This document shows, one piece after another, positions 49,017 to 57,820 of a stretch of DNA of 64,000 nt. Numbering within the stretch: position 1 is the stretch's first letter; the number at the start of each line of letters is the position of its first letter. Below the pieces are notes generated by a model, which saw only the letters and a program-made list of their open reading frames with translations, did no database searches and had not been told where the DNA came from. Location: assembly GCF_000454065.1 (NCBI RefSeq), contig NZ_KE695649.1:308624-372623 (forward strand), given 5' to 3'. The DNA is from Brevibacillus thermoruber 423. GTDB taxonomy: Bacteria > Bacillota > Bacilli > Brevibacillales > Brevibacillaceae. The translations under genes and the position numbers were made by a program.

Positions 49017-49379
49017 CTGAAACTGCTGCTTGAAGTCCTGGTCCTCTGCATGCTGTACGGGATTGCCGTCCTCGTCACCGATTTCTTCGCTCTTCCCGTG
49101 CCTCCGGTGCTGACGGGAATGGTGCTGTTTTTTCTCCTGCTTGTGACCGGCGTCCTGAAACCGGCGCACTTCGAACATTCCAGCGGCTTGTTTTACCGCC
49201 ACATGGCGCTGTTTCTGGTTCCGTCGATCGTCGGCGTCATGAAGTACTGGGGCATCTTGAGACAGCAGGGGTGGGCGTTGTTTTTGATCATTGTCGTCAG
49301 TACGATTTTCGTTCTGATCACGACGGCATGGGTCGCCATGCTGTGCAAACAGGGAGGGAAGCAAAATGACGGCGGATAG
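49017..49379 (+). CDS. LrgA/CidA-family membrane protein
   Basis: About 120 residues with four transmembrane helices and the family PVPPVLTGMVLFFLLLVTGVLKPAHFE and MALFLVPSIVGVM motifs. An in-frame CTG at 49017 with GGGGGGA upstream gives the expected N-terminus (MKLLLEVLVLCML); the first in-frame ATG at 49050 would cut into helix 1 and has no ribosome site. Forms a complex with LrgB; homologues act as holin-like proteins or pyruvate transporters. Overlaps the next gene by 14 bp. Confidence 0.8.
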   Translation: MKLLLEVLVLCMLYGIAVLVTDFFALPVPPVLTGMVLFFLLLVTGVLKPAHFEHSSGLFYRHMALFLVPSIVGVMKYWGILRQQGWALFLIIVVSTIFVLITTAWVAMLCKQGGKQNDGG

Positions 49380-50055
49380 CGGAATGGTGTGGTTGTTGAT
49401 TCTGACGGTGGGCGCGTATGTCATCGGGTGTCGGGTGAATCAGAAGGTCGGCCGCGTGTGGAGCAGCCCCATTTTGATGAGTCCGCTGCTGATCATCGCG
49501 GTCTTGTCGGCCACCCGCACGGACTATGCCGCGTACCAAACGTCTACGCATCTCCTCACCTTTTTGCTGGGGCCGGCCCAGATGGCCATGGTCATCCCGC
49601 TCTACAAACATGCCGACGTGTTCCTCCGCCATCTCCGCCCGATCCTGACAGGCGTCTCTGTCGGCTCCTGTGCCGGCGTGGCCTCTGTCATCGGGATCGC
49701 CTATCTCTTTCAGCTAAGCCACCCGACCATCGTTTCCCTGGCGCCCAAATCCATTACCACCCCGATGGCGGTTTCCGTTTCTCATCTGCTGGGCGGATTG
49801 CCGGAGCTGACCGCCTTGTTTGTCACCATGACCGGGCTGTCGGGGATACTGATCGGCCCTGTGATCCTTCGCTGGGCGGGCATTACCAACAACCTGGTGA
49901 AAGGGTTGGCGATGGGAACCGCCGCCTCGATGGTGGGAGCAGCCCGGGCCGCCCAGTGGGGAGAGCCGGAGGGAGCCATGGGCGTGTTGGGGATGACGCT
50001 TTCCGCGGTGTTCATGGCTGTCCTGGCGCCGGAGCTGTTGTGGGTGTTGGACTGA
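49366..50055 (+). CDS. LrgB/CidB-family membrane protein
   Basis: A 229-residue protein with about seven transmembrane helices and the LrgB block APKSITTPMAVSVSHLLGG, then GVLGMTLSAVFMAVLAPEL. Translationally coupled to the LrgA-like gene. In B. subtilis the homologous PftAB imports pyruvate; in staphylococci LrgAB affects autolysis. The neighbouring tricarboxylate transporter makes a carboxylate-transport role the better guess. Confidence 0.9.
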   Translation: MTADSGMVWLLILTVGAYVIGCRVNQKVGRVWSSPILMSPLLIIAVLSATRTDYAAYQTSTHLLTFLLGPAQMAMVIPLYKHADVFLRHLRPILTGVSVGSCAGVASVIGIAYLFQLSHPTIVSLAPKSITTPMAVSVSHLLGGLPELTALFVTMTGLSGILIGPVILRWAGITNNLVKGLAMGTAASMVGAARAAQWGEPEGAMGVLGMTLSAVFMAVLAPELLWVLD

Positions 50056-50082
50056 CTGTTTGGGGGAGAGTGGGGGATGCAT

Positions 50083-50319
50083 ATGAAAAAGCGATTGTCG
50101 ATTACCTTGCGGCGGGCTCTGGAGCCTGAGCGCATGAGAAACATCGTGGCGAGTTACATCTTGATTGAGCATCAAAATGTGCAGATCAATGCGAAAAGCC
50201 GGTTGAGCACGTTTGGTTTTTTTGGGGCGAAACAAGGGGAAACCATCGTGATCAGCGCGGCGGGAGCGGATGCCGAAGAGGCGTTGGAAGATTTGCGCTC
50301 GTTTCTGGCTGCCGAATGA
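50083..50319 (+). CDS. HPr-like protein lacking the phosphorylatable histidine
   Basis: A 78-residue protein aligning over its length with HPr (ending FFGAKQGETIVISAAGADAEEALEDLRSFL, against GIAKGAEITISASGAD in HPr). The active-site segment GIHARPA is replaced by ALEPERM, so there is no His-15, and the Ser-46 region reads RLSTFGFFG. It cannot act as a PTS phosphocarrier; similar HPr-like proteins occur next to transport genes. RBS GGGGGAGAGTGGGGG; the start could also be 50077. Confidence 0.72.
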   Translation: MKKRLSITLRRALEPERMRNIVASYILIEHQNVQINAKSRLSTFGFFGAKQGETIVISAAGADAEEALEDLRSFLAAE

Positions 50320-50516
50320 GCGTGTCAGCGTGATGCCGCTGGTGGAAACGAATCGGGATGGCAAGAAATCCGGGGGGTACGGCCACCTCGGATTTTGTTG
50401 TGCTCCGGCACACAATGGGCACCTGTGCCATAGGCTGTGGTATGACTTGCGGGCGTCGCTGACACGCGGTGCAGAGACGCGCGGCAAGAAGGGCTTCCGC
50501 ATGGCGAGGTGATGAC

Positions 50517-50975
50517 GTGAGACTTCCGCACAACGTACCTGACTTCCTGGGGGCCGTTTTGTCCATCGCGGCGGGCGTTTTGGTCAGTCTGGAGGCGTAT
50601 CGGCTGCGGGCCTATTCCCTGTCCCGATATGTAGGCGATCATACGCTGCCAGCCATTCTGGGGCTTGTGTTTGTGCTGTTGGGGGCGGCCCTGCTGGTTC
50701 ACTCGTTCCGGAATGAGGAGCGGGCCAAGGCACCGCCGTCGCCGCACCGAACGAGCCTGCTCCTCTGCCTGGCTCTATTGGGGGCGTACTGCCTCTTGAT
50801 TGACATCGTCGGCTACCTGACGGCGACGCTGATCGTGTCGGCGTTTCTTTTCCGCGTCGTCGGAAGGTACGGATGGGGGACGGCCATCGTGTTGGCCGCC
50901 GTCCTGACAGGATGTCTGTACGTGGTTTTCATCATGTGGCTGCAGATTTCGTTTCCAACCGGATTCTTTCTGTGA
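50517..50975 (+). CDS. tctB: TctB-family small membrane subunit
   Basis: A 152-residue protein with four transmembrane helices, the TctB layout of tripartite tricarboxylate transporters (LPHNVPDFLGAVLSIAAGVLV; LIDIVGYLTATLIVSAFLFRVVG; FIMWLQISFPTGFFL). The GTG at 50517 follows AGGTGATG. Directly before tctA. Confidence 0.85.
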   Translation: MRLPHNVPDFLGAVLSIAAGVLVSLEAYRLRAYSLSRYVGDHTLPAILGLVFVLLGAALLVHSFRNEERAKAPPSPHRTSLLLCLALLGAYCLLIDIVGYLTATLIVSAFLFRVVGRYGWGTAIVLAAVLTGCLYVVFIMWLQISFPTGFFL

Positions 50976-50990
50976 AAGGGACGCGGTATC

Positions 50991-52508
50991 ATGGACACCT
51001 TACACCTTCTGTTGGCAGGCTTCGCGCAGGCCATCACGCCGGAAAACCTGCTGATGGCCGCACTCGGCGCACTGGTCGGCACCTTTGTGGGTGTGCTGCC
51101 CGGGTTGGGGCCCACGTCGGCCATCTCCATCCTGCTTCCCGTCACCGCCGTGCTGGAACCGACGCAGGGGATCATCATGCTGGCCGGCATCTACTACGGC
51201 GCCATGTACGGCGGATCGACCACGGCGATCCTCCTGAACATCCCCGGGGAGATTTCGTCGGTCCCCACGTGTTTGGACGGCTATCCGCTGGCGAAGAAAG
51301 GAAAAGGGGGGCCGGCCCTCGGCATATCGGCCATCGCCTCCTTTGCGGCCGGCATCCTGGGCGTTGTCGGATTGGTCTGTTTTGCGCCCATCCTGGCGGA
51401 CCAGGCGCTGAAGTTTGGTCCTCCCGAATACTTTGCCCTGATGATCCTGGCGCTGACGCTGATGGTCAGCTTGTCGGGCGGTTCCCTGATCAAGGCGTTT
51501 TTGATGGGGGCCTTCGGGTATACGCTGTCGCTGGTGGGACTGGGGCCGTCTTCCGGGATGCCCCGGTTTGATTACGGCATCCCCCTGCTGGACGGCGGGT
51601 TTGACATGATCAGCATCATCATCGGCCTGTTTGCCATTGCCGAAGTGCTGAAGGGGATCGGGGAAAAGCGGCTCGCCACCGTCATCGGCGCACCGGGAAA
51701 CGTCTACCCGTCGAAAAGCGATTGGAAAAAGAGCGCCGCGCCCACGATCAGAGGGGGGCTGGTCGGGTTTTTTCTCGGGCTGCTGCCGGGCTGTTCCGCC
51801 GCGATCACCTCGTTTCTCGCCTACGATCTGGAGAAAAAGGTGTCGAAGCATCCGGAACAGTTCGGCAAGGGAGCGATCGAGGGCGTGGCCGCGCCGGAAG
51901 CGGCCAACAACGCCACCAGCAGCGCCGGATTCATTCCCCTGTTTTCCCTGGGCATTCCCTCTTCCCCGCCGCTGGCCATCCTGCTGGCCGGGTTCATGAT
52001 CTACGGCTTGACGCCCGGTCCCGTGCTGTTTGAGCAGCACCCGGCATTTGTCTGGACGGTCATCGCGTCCATGTTCGTCGGCAATGCGATGCTGCTGGTG
52101 CTCAATCTGCCGCTGGTCTGGGTGTGGGTCAAACTGACGAAGGTCCCGTACGGCATCATGGCGCCCGTCATCCTGATGTTTTGCACCATCGGGGCTTACA
52201 GCGTGCGAAACAGCCTGTTTGACGTGGCGGTGGCCTTCGCGTTCGGCGGGCTGGGCTACCTGTTTTATACCTACCGCTGGCCGGTCGTGCCGCTGGTTCT
52301 GTGTTTTATTCTCGGACCGCTGCTGGAGGAGTCGTTCATCCAGACGATGGTCATGTCTTCCGGCGATGTGGCGATCGTGCTGCAGCGACCCATCTCGCTG
52401 GTCATCCTGTTGGCGGCGGCCGCCCTGATGCTGGTGTCCCTCGCGCTCAACAGGCGGACGCAAAAGCGGGTGCGGGAAGAGCGGCAGCGCGGCGCGGACG
52501 TGGCCTAG
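50991..52508 (+). CDS. tctA: TctA-family tricarboxylate transporter large membrane subunit
   Basis: A 505-residue protein with about 12 transmembrane helices and the TctA motifs ALVGTFVGVLPGLGPTSAISILLP, AMYGGSTTAILLNIPGE and GLLPGCSAAITSFLAYDLEKK. With TctB and TctC it imports citrate-like or other carboxylates, driven by an ion gradient. It begins 15 bp after tctB. Confidence 0.94.
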   Translation: MDTLHLLLAGFAQAITPENLLMAALGALVGTFVGVLPGLGPTSAISILLPVTAVLEPTQGIIMLAGIYYGAMYGGSTTAILLNIPGEISSVPTCLDGYPLAKKGKGGPALGISAIASFAAGILGVVGLVCFAPILADQALKFGPPEYFALMILALTLMVSLSGGSLIKAFLMGAFGYTLSLVGLGPSSGMPRFDYGIPLLDGGFDMISIIIGLFAIAEVLKGIGEKRLATVIGAPGNVYPSKSDWKKSAAPTIRGGLVGFFLGLLPGCSAAITSFLAYDLEKKVSKHPEQFGKGAIEGVAAPEAANNATSSAGFIPLFSLGIPSSPPLAILLAGFMIYGLTPGPVLFEQHPAFVWTVIASMFVGNAMLLVLNLPLVWVWVKLTKVPYGIMAPVILMFCTIGAYSVRNSLFDVAVAFAFGGLGYLFYTYRWPVVPLVLCFILGPLLEESFIQTMVMSSGDVAIVLQRPISLVILLAAAALMLVSLALNRRTQKRVREERQRGADVA

Positions 52509-52543
52509 CATCACGGAGATCAGCATGTACAGGAGGAGTGTTT

Positions 52544-53584
52544 TTGAAAGCGTATGTGAAATGGATCGGCGGGATCGTCTCCTGCCTGGCGGCCGCGGCG
52601 GTGACGGCCTGCGGGGTGGGCGTCGCCCAACCGGCCGCGGGCTCTGAAACGCAGGCCTCCGCCAGCCAGGCGGCTCCCGCCTATCCCGACAGACAGATCG
52701 AGTACGTGGTTCCCTATTCCGCCGGGGGCGGGGTGGATCTGGTTGCCCGGGCCGCGGCGGATTATTTGAGCAAAGAGTGGGGTCAGCCGGTCGTCGTCGT
52801 CAACAAACCGGGGGGCGGCGGCACGGTCGGGGCGCAGTACGCCTTGAAACAGGCGAAAAACGACGGCTACACGGCGCTCGCCGTCAACGTTTCCAACACG
52901 TCCATGCTGTCGGCGGGGATGAAACAGCCCCTGATCACCAACGCGGACCAGATTTACGCCGCCCGGATCGGAAAAGGGACGCTGGCGTTCGCCGTCAAGG
53001 CGGATGCGCCGTGGAAGGACTTCGCCGAGTTCTCGCAATGGGTAAAACAGCACCCGGAACAGTTGACCTGGACCTCCGTCGGACCTGCCGGCTTTTCCGC
53101 ATTCGGCGTGGCGGAATGGATGGACGCCATCGGGGCCGATTTTTCCAAGACCCGGATGATCGTGACGAAGGGCGCGTCCGACTCGCTCCCGAAGGTGGCG
53201 GGAGGACACGCGATCCTCGCCGTCCACACCGTCGGAGAGATCAATCCCATGCTCCAGGCGAAGAAAGTGAAAATCCTCGCGGTGTCCGGCGACGAGCGAA
53301 GCCCGTTTCTGCCCGACGTACCCACCGCGGAAGAGCAGGGAGTGAAGGGGCTGACCGTTTTCTGGTGGACCGGCGTCTCCTTTCCGAAAGGGACGCCCGT
53401 CTACGTGATCAACAAGTGGGAAGAAGCCGTGGCGAAAATGGTGAACGACCCCGCATTTGTGAAAAAGCTGCACGACATGCAGGTGGAGCCGGACTATGCC
53501 GACTCGGCCCGGTTTACGCAGGATGTGCAGAAGGAAACCGGGTATTACGTCGAGCTGGCCGAAAAGCGCAGCATGCGAAAATGA
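52544..53584 (+). CDS. tctC: TctC-family solute-binding lipoprotein
   Basis: A 346-residue tripartite tricarboxylate transporter receptor with a lipoprotein signal (VTAC), then YPDRQIEYVVPYSAGGGVDLVARAAADYL and VVVNKPGGGGTVGAQYALK, the carboxylate-binding loops. The TTG start at 52544 is set by AGGAGGAG 5 bp upstream; earlier in-frame codons lie in tctA. The order tctB-tctA-tctC differs from the classical tctCBA. Confidence 0.9.
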   Translation: MKAYVKWIGGIVSCLAAAAVTACGVGVAQPAAGSETQASASQAAPAYPDRQIEYVVPYSAGGGVDLVARAAADYLSKEWGQPVVVVNKPGGGGTVGAQYALKQAKNDGYTALAVNVSNTSMLSAGMKQPLITNADQIYAARIGKGTLAFAVKADAPWKDFAEFSQWVKQHPEQLTWTSVGPAGFSAFGVAEWMDAIGADFSKTRMIVTKGASDSLPKVAGGHAILAVHTVGEINPMLQAKKVKILAVSGDERSPFLPDVPTAEEQGVKGLTVFWWTGVSFPKGTPVYVINKWEEAVAKMVNDPAFVKKLHDMQVEPDYADSARFTQDVQKETGYYVELAEKRSMRK

Positions 53585-53654
53585 CGATGTACGAAAAAGC
53601 TGCTGTTTCCTAGGAAACGGCGGCTTTGTTTGTGAAGATGCGTGACATGGTGAT

Positions 53655-53826
53655 TCAATCCCCTTGCTGTCGGGCCGGCCTGCGCATTAGTTCTCTTCGT
53701 TCAAAACCGTACCGCTCGTAGAGGCCGTGGGCATCCCGGGTACCCAGCGCCATGTTGGTATGGCGGACGGCCGGGTGTTCGAGCAGATACTGCATCAGCC
53801 ATTTGCCCAGTCCCTTTCCCCGAAAA
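53655..53826 (-). pseudogene. C-terminal fragment of a GNAT acetyltransferase gene
   Basis: On the minus strand about 57 codons encode FRGKGLGKWLMQYLLEHPAVRHTNMALGTRDAHGLYERYGF and the end of the protein. This is GNAT motif A (RGKGLG) to motif B; the N-terminal half is missing. The break point at about 53826 lies against the sulfur-operon promoter, so that operon or its promoter was probably joined here by rearrangement. Confidence 0.85.
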
Positions 53827-53827
53827 T

Positions 53828-53866
53828 CAATTCATACTTGACAGGTATGAATTGTTGGATTAATCT
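53828..53866 (+). promoter_or_regulatory. Operon A promoter with a perfect inverted repeat on its -35
   Basis: CAATTCATAC-TTGACAG-GTATGAATTG (53828-53854) is a perfect 10-bp inverted repeat whose 7-bp centre contains the -35 TTGACA. TAATCT at 53861-53866 is the -10 (17-bp spacer). The 18-nt block ATTCATACTTGACAGGTA recurs exactly before ssuA at 60301. Confidence 0.75.
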
Positions 53867-53890
53867 TTATCATACATCCCCCACCCGAGT

Positions 53891-53965
53891 GAAACCAAAT
53901 AAATCGCTGATCAGTCAACTGAAGGCTCTTTCTGCTTGCCCGGCGGCAGGCGGCGGGAGCCTTTT
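53891..53965 (+). promoter_or_regulatory. Conserved leader element and attenuator hairpin of operon A
   Basis: The leader holds GATCAGTCAACTGAAGGCTC (53909-53928), identical to the ssu leader. It contains a small hairpin TCAGT-CA-ACTGA. Its last seven bases AAGGCTC are the 5' arm of a terminator closing with GAGCCTT plus TT (53957-53965). A second terminator (GAGGCTTCC/GGAGGCCTC plus six Ts) follows at 54002-54051, still before the first gene. Confidence 0.7.
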
Positions 53966-54001
53966 GCATTTCCCATCCCATCAGGTCCGACCGGACGACC
54001 G

Positions 54002-54051
54002 GAGGCTTCCTCGTCTGCCCTCTGCGGCACGTTGAAGGAGGCCTCTTTTTT
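54002..54051 (+). terminator. Second leader terminator of operon A
   Basis: Stem GAGGCTTCC/GGAGGCCTC with one mismatch and six Ts, ending 27 bp before the ABC ATPase start. Unconditional termination here would silence the operon, so it is expected to be regulated. Confidence 0.65.
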
Positions 54052-54077
54052 ATCAGACAAGGAGAGGAGGAAGCACG

Positions 54078-54848
54078 GTGATTCGTCTGGAGAATGTCGC
54101 GAAGACGTATCAAACCCCTGCCGGCCCGTACCAGGCGCTGGCACCCGTCAGCCTGGAAGTGCGGGAGGGGGATGTGTACGGCATTATCGGCTACAGCGGT
54201 GCCGGAAAGTCGACCCTGCTCAGGATCATGAATCTGCTGGAGAGGCCTACAGCCGGGCGCGTGTTTGTGGAAGGGAAGGATTTGACCGCCCTTTCCCCCC
54301 GGGCGCTGCGGGAGGCCAGACACGCGATCGGAATGATTTTTCAGCACTTTCACCTGTTCAGCAATCGAACGGTAGCCGAAAACGTGGAGTTTGCCCTGGA
54401 AATCGCCAAGGCGGAAAAGGGGGACCGCGAGAAGCGGGTCCGCGAGCTGCTGGAATGGGTGGGGCTTGAGGACAAGGCGGACAGCTACCCGTCCCAGTTG
54501 AGCGGAGGCCAGAAACAGCGCGTCGCCATCGCCCGGGCCCTGGCCAACCGTCCCCGCATCCTGCTGTGCGACGAGCCCACGTCCGCCCTCGATCCCCGGA
54601 CGACGCAGTCGATTCTCTCCCTGATCAGGGACATCAATCAGACATGGAAGGTGACCGTCGTCATCGTCACCCACGAGATGGACGTGGTCAAGCAGCTGTG
54701 CCATAAGGCAGCCGTGCTGGAAAACGGACACCTCGTCGAAGAACTGCCGATTCGGCACGCCCGGACGGCGCCAGCGTCCGCGCTGGGCAAACTGCTGTTT
54801 CAGGAAGCACCGGAACGGCTGTATCCAACGGAGGTGCTGAATGGCTGA
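54078..54848 (+). CDS. MetN-like ABC transporter ATP-binding protein without NIL domain
   Basis: A 256-residue ATPase of the methionine-uptake class: Walker [10 protein letters not shown], signature [12 protein letters not shown], Walker [13 protein letters not shown]. It stops about 90 residues earlier than MetN at 38861, lacking the methionine-sensing NIL domain, so transport should not be trans-inhibited by methionine. The GTG/ATG choice: RBS GAGGAGG with GTG 54078. It overlaps the permease gene by 8 bp. Probably imports an organosulfur compound oxidised by the enzymes downstream. Confidence 0.87.
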   Translation: MIRLENVAKTYQTPAGPYQALAPVSLEVREGDVYGIIGYSGAGKSTLLRIMNLLERPTAGRVFVEGKDLTALSPRALREARHAIGMIFQHFHLFSNRTVAENVEFALEIAKAEKGDREKRVRELLEWVGLEDKADSYPSQLSGGQKQRVAIARALANRPRILLCDEPTSALDPRTTQSILSLIRDINQTWKVTVVIVTHEMDVVKQLCHKAAVLENGHLVEELPIRHARTAPASALGKLLFQEAPERLYPTEVLNG

Positions 54849-55503
54849 CAATCTGCTCGAACTGGCGCCGGAATTTTGGCTGGCGCTCGGACAGACGTTT
54901 ACCATGGTCGGCATCTCCGTCGGGGCCGCCTTCCTGTTCGGAACGCCGTTGGGCGTCCTGCTGTTTCTCACGGACCGGGGGCAAATCCTGGAGCGGATCA
55001 CGCTGCACCGTGCCATCAACTACCTGGTCAACACCGTCCGCTCCCTGCCGTTTGTCATCCTGCTCGTCGCGATCATCCCGCTGACGCGCCTGATCGTCGG
55101 GACGACGATCGGCCCCATCGCCGCGTCGGTTCCCCTCTCCCTGGCGGCCATTCCCTTTTTTGCGCGCCTGGTGGAACAATCCCTGCGGGAGCTTCCCAAA
55201 GGCGTGATCGAGGCGGCGGTCGCGATGGGCGCTTCGCCGGTGCAGCTCGTCTGGAAGGTGCTGCTCAACGAAGCGCGCGGCAGCATCGTCTCGGCGCTGA
55301 CCGTCACGTCCATCAGCCTGCTGTCCTACTCCGCGATGGCCGGAACCGTTGGCGGCGGAGGGATCGGCGATTTGGCGATCCGCTTTGGCTACTACCGCTT
55401 TCAGACGGAAGTGATGGCGGCCACCGTCGTCCTGTTGATTCTGCTCGTACAGCTCATCCAGTTTGCGGGCAACCGGATCGCGCAGCGGCTGGATAAGAAA
55501 TAA
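54841..55503 (+). CDS. MetI-like ABC transporter permease
   Basis: A 220-residue permease with five transmembrane helices and the EAA loop EAAVAMGASPVQLVWKVLLNEARGS; same length as MetI (39898) and clearly paralogous. It overlaps the ATPase gene by 8 bp and precedes the receptor gene by 11 bp. Confidence 0.9.
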   Translation: MADNLLELAPEFWLALGQTFTMVGISVGAAFLFGTPLGVLLFLTDRGQILERITLHRAINYLVNTVRSLPFVILLVAIIPLTRLIVGTTIGPIAASVPLSLAAIPFFARLVEQSLRELPKGVIEAAVAMGASPVQLVWKVLLNEARGSIVSALTVTSISLLSYSAMAGTVGGGGIGDLAIRFGYYRFQTEVMAATVVLLILLVQLIQFAGNRIAQRLDKK

Positions 55504-55514
55504 GGGGGTCTTCC

Positions 55515-56339
55515 ATGAAGAAAATCACGCTGCTTCTGACGCTTGTCACCAGTCTGCTTTCCGCTCTGCTGGCGGGCTGCGGCTCATCCGCGGGCGGTCA
55601 GAAGGATTTGAAAATCGGCGCCACCGCCGGTCCGTACAGCGATCAACTGCGAAAAGGCATCAAGCCCCTGCTGGAGGAAAAGGGGTATCGGGTGACGATC
55701 GTCGAGTTTCAGGATTACGTTCAACCGAACACGGCGCTGTTGAGCGGCTCGATCGACGCCAACGTGTTCCAAAACACGGCGTATCTGGACAATTACATCA
55801 AGGAGCAGCAGGCCGATCTCACCGGGATCATCCCCATTCCCACGGTGCCCATGGGGGTGTATTCCAAAAAGCACCGCTCGCTGGATGACATCCGGGAAGG
55901 CACGCGCATCTCGCTGCCCAACGACCCGACGAACCAGGCGCGCGCGCTGGGCGTGCTGCAAACGCTGGGCCTGCTCAAACTTCGGCCCGATGCGGACGCG
56001 CTGCACGTCTCCGAAAAGGACATCGTGGAAAACCCCAAGCAGATCCAGATCGTGCCGCTGGAGGCCGCCCAGCTTCCCCGTTCCCTGGACGATGTGGATT
56101 ACGCCGTCGTCAACGGAAACTTTGCCCTGGCCTCCGGGTGGAAGTTGAGCGATGCGCTCAAGCTGGAGCAAACGCCGAAACCGTACATCATCGTGCTGAC
56201 CGTTCGCACGGCAGACAAAGACAAGCCGTTTGTAAAAGACCTCGTCGAGGCGTATCGGTCCCCATCGTTTGACGAATTGATCGACAGAGAGTTCCAAGGG
56301 TTCATCAAGCCCGAGTACGCAAAGGAGGTAGGCCAATGA
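55515..56339 (+). CDS. NlpA/MetQ-like substrate-binding lipoprotein
   Basis: A 274-residue lipoprotein (lipobox LAGC) with the NlpA pattern KIGATAGPYSDQL, DYVQPNTALLSGSIDANVFQNTAYL, SLPNDPTNQARALGVLQ. It is the receptor of the second MetNIQ-type importer. Ligand is unknown; the cluster points to an oxidised or aromatic organosulfur compound rather than methionine. Its ATGA stop/start overlaps the first monooxygenase gene. Confidence 0.9.
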   Translation: MKKITLLLTLVTSLLSALLAGCGSSAGGQKDLKIGATAGPYSDQLRKGIKPLLEEKGYRVTIVEFQDYVQPNTALLSGSIDANVFQNTAYLDNYIKEQQADLTGIIPIPTVPMGVYSKKHRSLDDIREGTRISLPNDPTNQARALGVLQTLGLLKLRPDADALHVSEKDIVENPKQIQIVPLEAAQLPRSLDDVDYAVVNGNFALASGWKLSDALKLEQTPKPYIIVLTVRTADKDKPFVKDLVEAYRSPSFDELIDREFQGFIKPEYAKEVGQ

Positions 56340-57820
56340 GCACGCTGGGGCAGCGGTTTCTCGACAGCCTGCAGGACGGGCGGACCGTCTGGCTGGACGG
56401 CGAAAAGGTGGAGAACGTCTCGACCCATCCCGCCTTTCAAGGCACCCTGCACACCTTGACATCCCTTTTTCAGACGCTGGAAGACGACGGGACTCGCGAG
56501 CAGGTCGGATTTCGCAGTCCGCGGACGGGGGAGTACGTTCACGCCGCCTTTCTCGTGCCGCACACGCTGGCCGACCTGCAGAAGCGCACGGCGGCGTTTG
56601 CCCGCTGGGACCGACAAACGCACGGGGTGATGAGCCGCCTTTCCGAATACGCCCGTTCCCTGGTCACCGGGTGGTACGCGGCCCGGGACACCTATCAGAA
56701 GTTTGACGCGCATTTTTCCGAAAAAATCACCCGCTATTACGAACAAGCCCGCGACCATCACCGGTTTGTGACGACGGCGCTGTTGGACCCGCAGATCGAC
56801 CGCTCCAAGGGACCGTCCGAACAGAAAGACCCGGATGCGGTTCTGCGCATCGTGAAAAAAACGGAAGACGGGGTGTTTTTGCGGGGGGCGAAAATGATTG
56901 CGACCGCCGCTCCGTATACGCACGACTTTCTCGTCTATCCGTTCCACCGCCTGCATGACGGCGATCTCGCCCATGCGCACATGATGATCGTTCCGGCCAA
57001 CACGCCGGGGCTGCACATCGTCTGCCGCGAGTCGTTTGCTTCCAGCCAGCGGGACGCCCAGCCGCTCAGCGCCCGCTATGACGAGATGGACGCCGTTCTG
57101 CTGTTTGACGATGCGTTCGTTCCCTGGGAGCGCGTCTTTTTGCACGACAATCCCCAGGCGGTCTGGGAGCTCAGACTGGATGAGACGGCAAACGGGCTGG
57201 CCTACCACTCCACCGTGGTGCGGCTTCTGGTCAAGCTGGAATTTGTGGCGGGCGTCGCGTTTGCGATTGCCGAAGCGATCGGTGCCAACCACCATCTGCA
57301 CGTGCAGGAAAAGCTGGGAGAACTGACGATTCAACTGGAGACGGTCAAGGCGCTGCTGGCTGCTTCGGAAACCCGGGGCAAGGCGGATCGGTACGGGACG
57401 TTCGTGCCGGACCTGACGCCGATCGAAACGGCGAGAAACCTGGGGCCCCGGTACTATCCGCGGGCGATTGAAATTCTGCAGCAAATCGGAGCGGGAGGGT
57501 TCATGCAGGTGCCGTCCCAGGCGGAGCGGCTCGCCGGGGAACTGGGCGGCCTGATCCAAAAATACTACCGCGGCGCAAACGTCGACGCCCAGGACCGGAT
57601 CCGGCTGTTCCGGCTGGCCTGGGACCTGATCGGAAGCCCGCTGGGATCGCGGCACGAGCTGTACGAGCGCTTTTACCTCGGCGATCCCGTCAGGACGTAC
57701 GCCGCGCAGTATCTGCGTTACGACAAGGAACGGTTTCAATCCCATCTGCGGGATTTCTGGAATCTGATTGCGGCCGAGGAGGGGAAGCAGGATGGGAGCG
57801 CGTCAACGGTATCTGTCTAG
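56336..57820 (+). CDS. HpaB-family FADH2-dependent monooxygenase 1
   Basis: A 494-residue member of the 4-hydroxyphenylacetate 3-monooxygenase large-subunit family (acyl-CoA-dehydrogenase fold): FLDSLQDGRTVWLDGEKVENVSTHPAF at the start, LLDPQIDRSKGPSEQKDPDAVLRIVKKTEDGVFLRGAKMIATAAP as the flavin/substrate region, ILQQIGAGGFMQVPS near the end. It uses reduced flavin supplied by a separate reductase, none of which is encoded in the window. In this operon a role in oxidising or desulfurising an organosulfur compound is likely (inference). It overlaps the next gene by 29 bp. Confidence 0.87.
   Translation: MSTLGQRFLDSLQDGRTVWLDGEKVENVSTHPAFQGTLHTLTSLFQTLEDDGTREQVGFRSPRTGEYVHAAFLVPHTLADLQKRTAAFARWDRQTHGVMSRLSEYARSLVTGWYAARDTYQKFDAHFSEKITRYYEQARDHHRFVTTALLDPQIDRSKGPSEQKDPDAVLRIVKKTEDGVFLRGAKMIATAAPYTHDFLVYPFHRLHDGDLAHAHMMIVPANTPGLHIVCRESFASSQRDAQPLSARYDEMDAVLLFDDAFVPWERVFLHDNPQAVWELRLDETANGLAYHSTVVRLLVKLEFVAGVAFAIAEAIGANHHLHVQEKLGELTIQLETVKALLAASETRGKADRYGTFVPDLTPIETARNLGPRYYPRAIEILQQIGAGGFMQVPSQAERLAGELGGLIQKYYRGANVDAQDRIRLFRLAWDLIGSPLGSRHELYERFYLGDPVRTYAAQYLRYDKERFQSHLRDFWNLIAAEEGKQDGSASTVSV

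Noticed and set aside
51000..52526. A 508-codon minus-strand frame opposite tctA.
   Set aside because: Antisense shadow with His/Gln/Asp-rich composition; tctA motifs are intact on the plus strand.
53891..53965. S-box or T-box riboswitch before operon A.
   Set aside because: None of the S-box core motifs or T-box AGGGTGGNACCGCG are present; the leader matches only the ssu leader.
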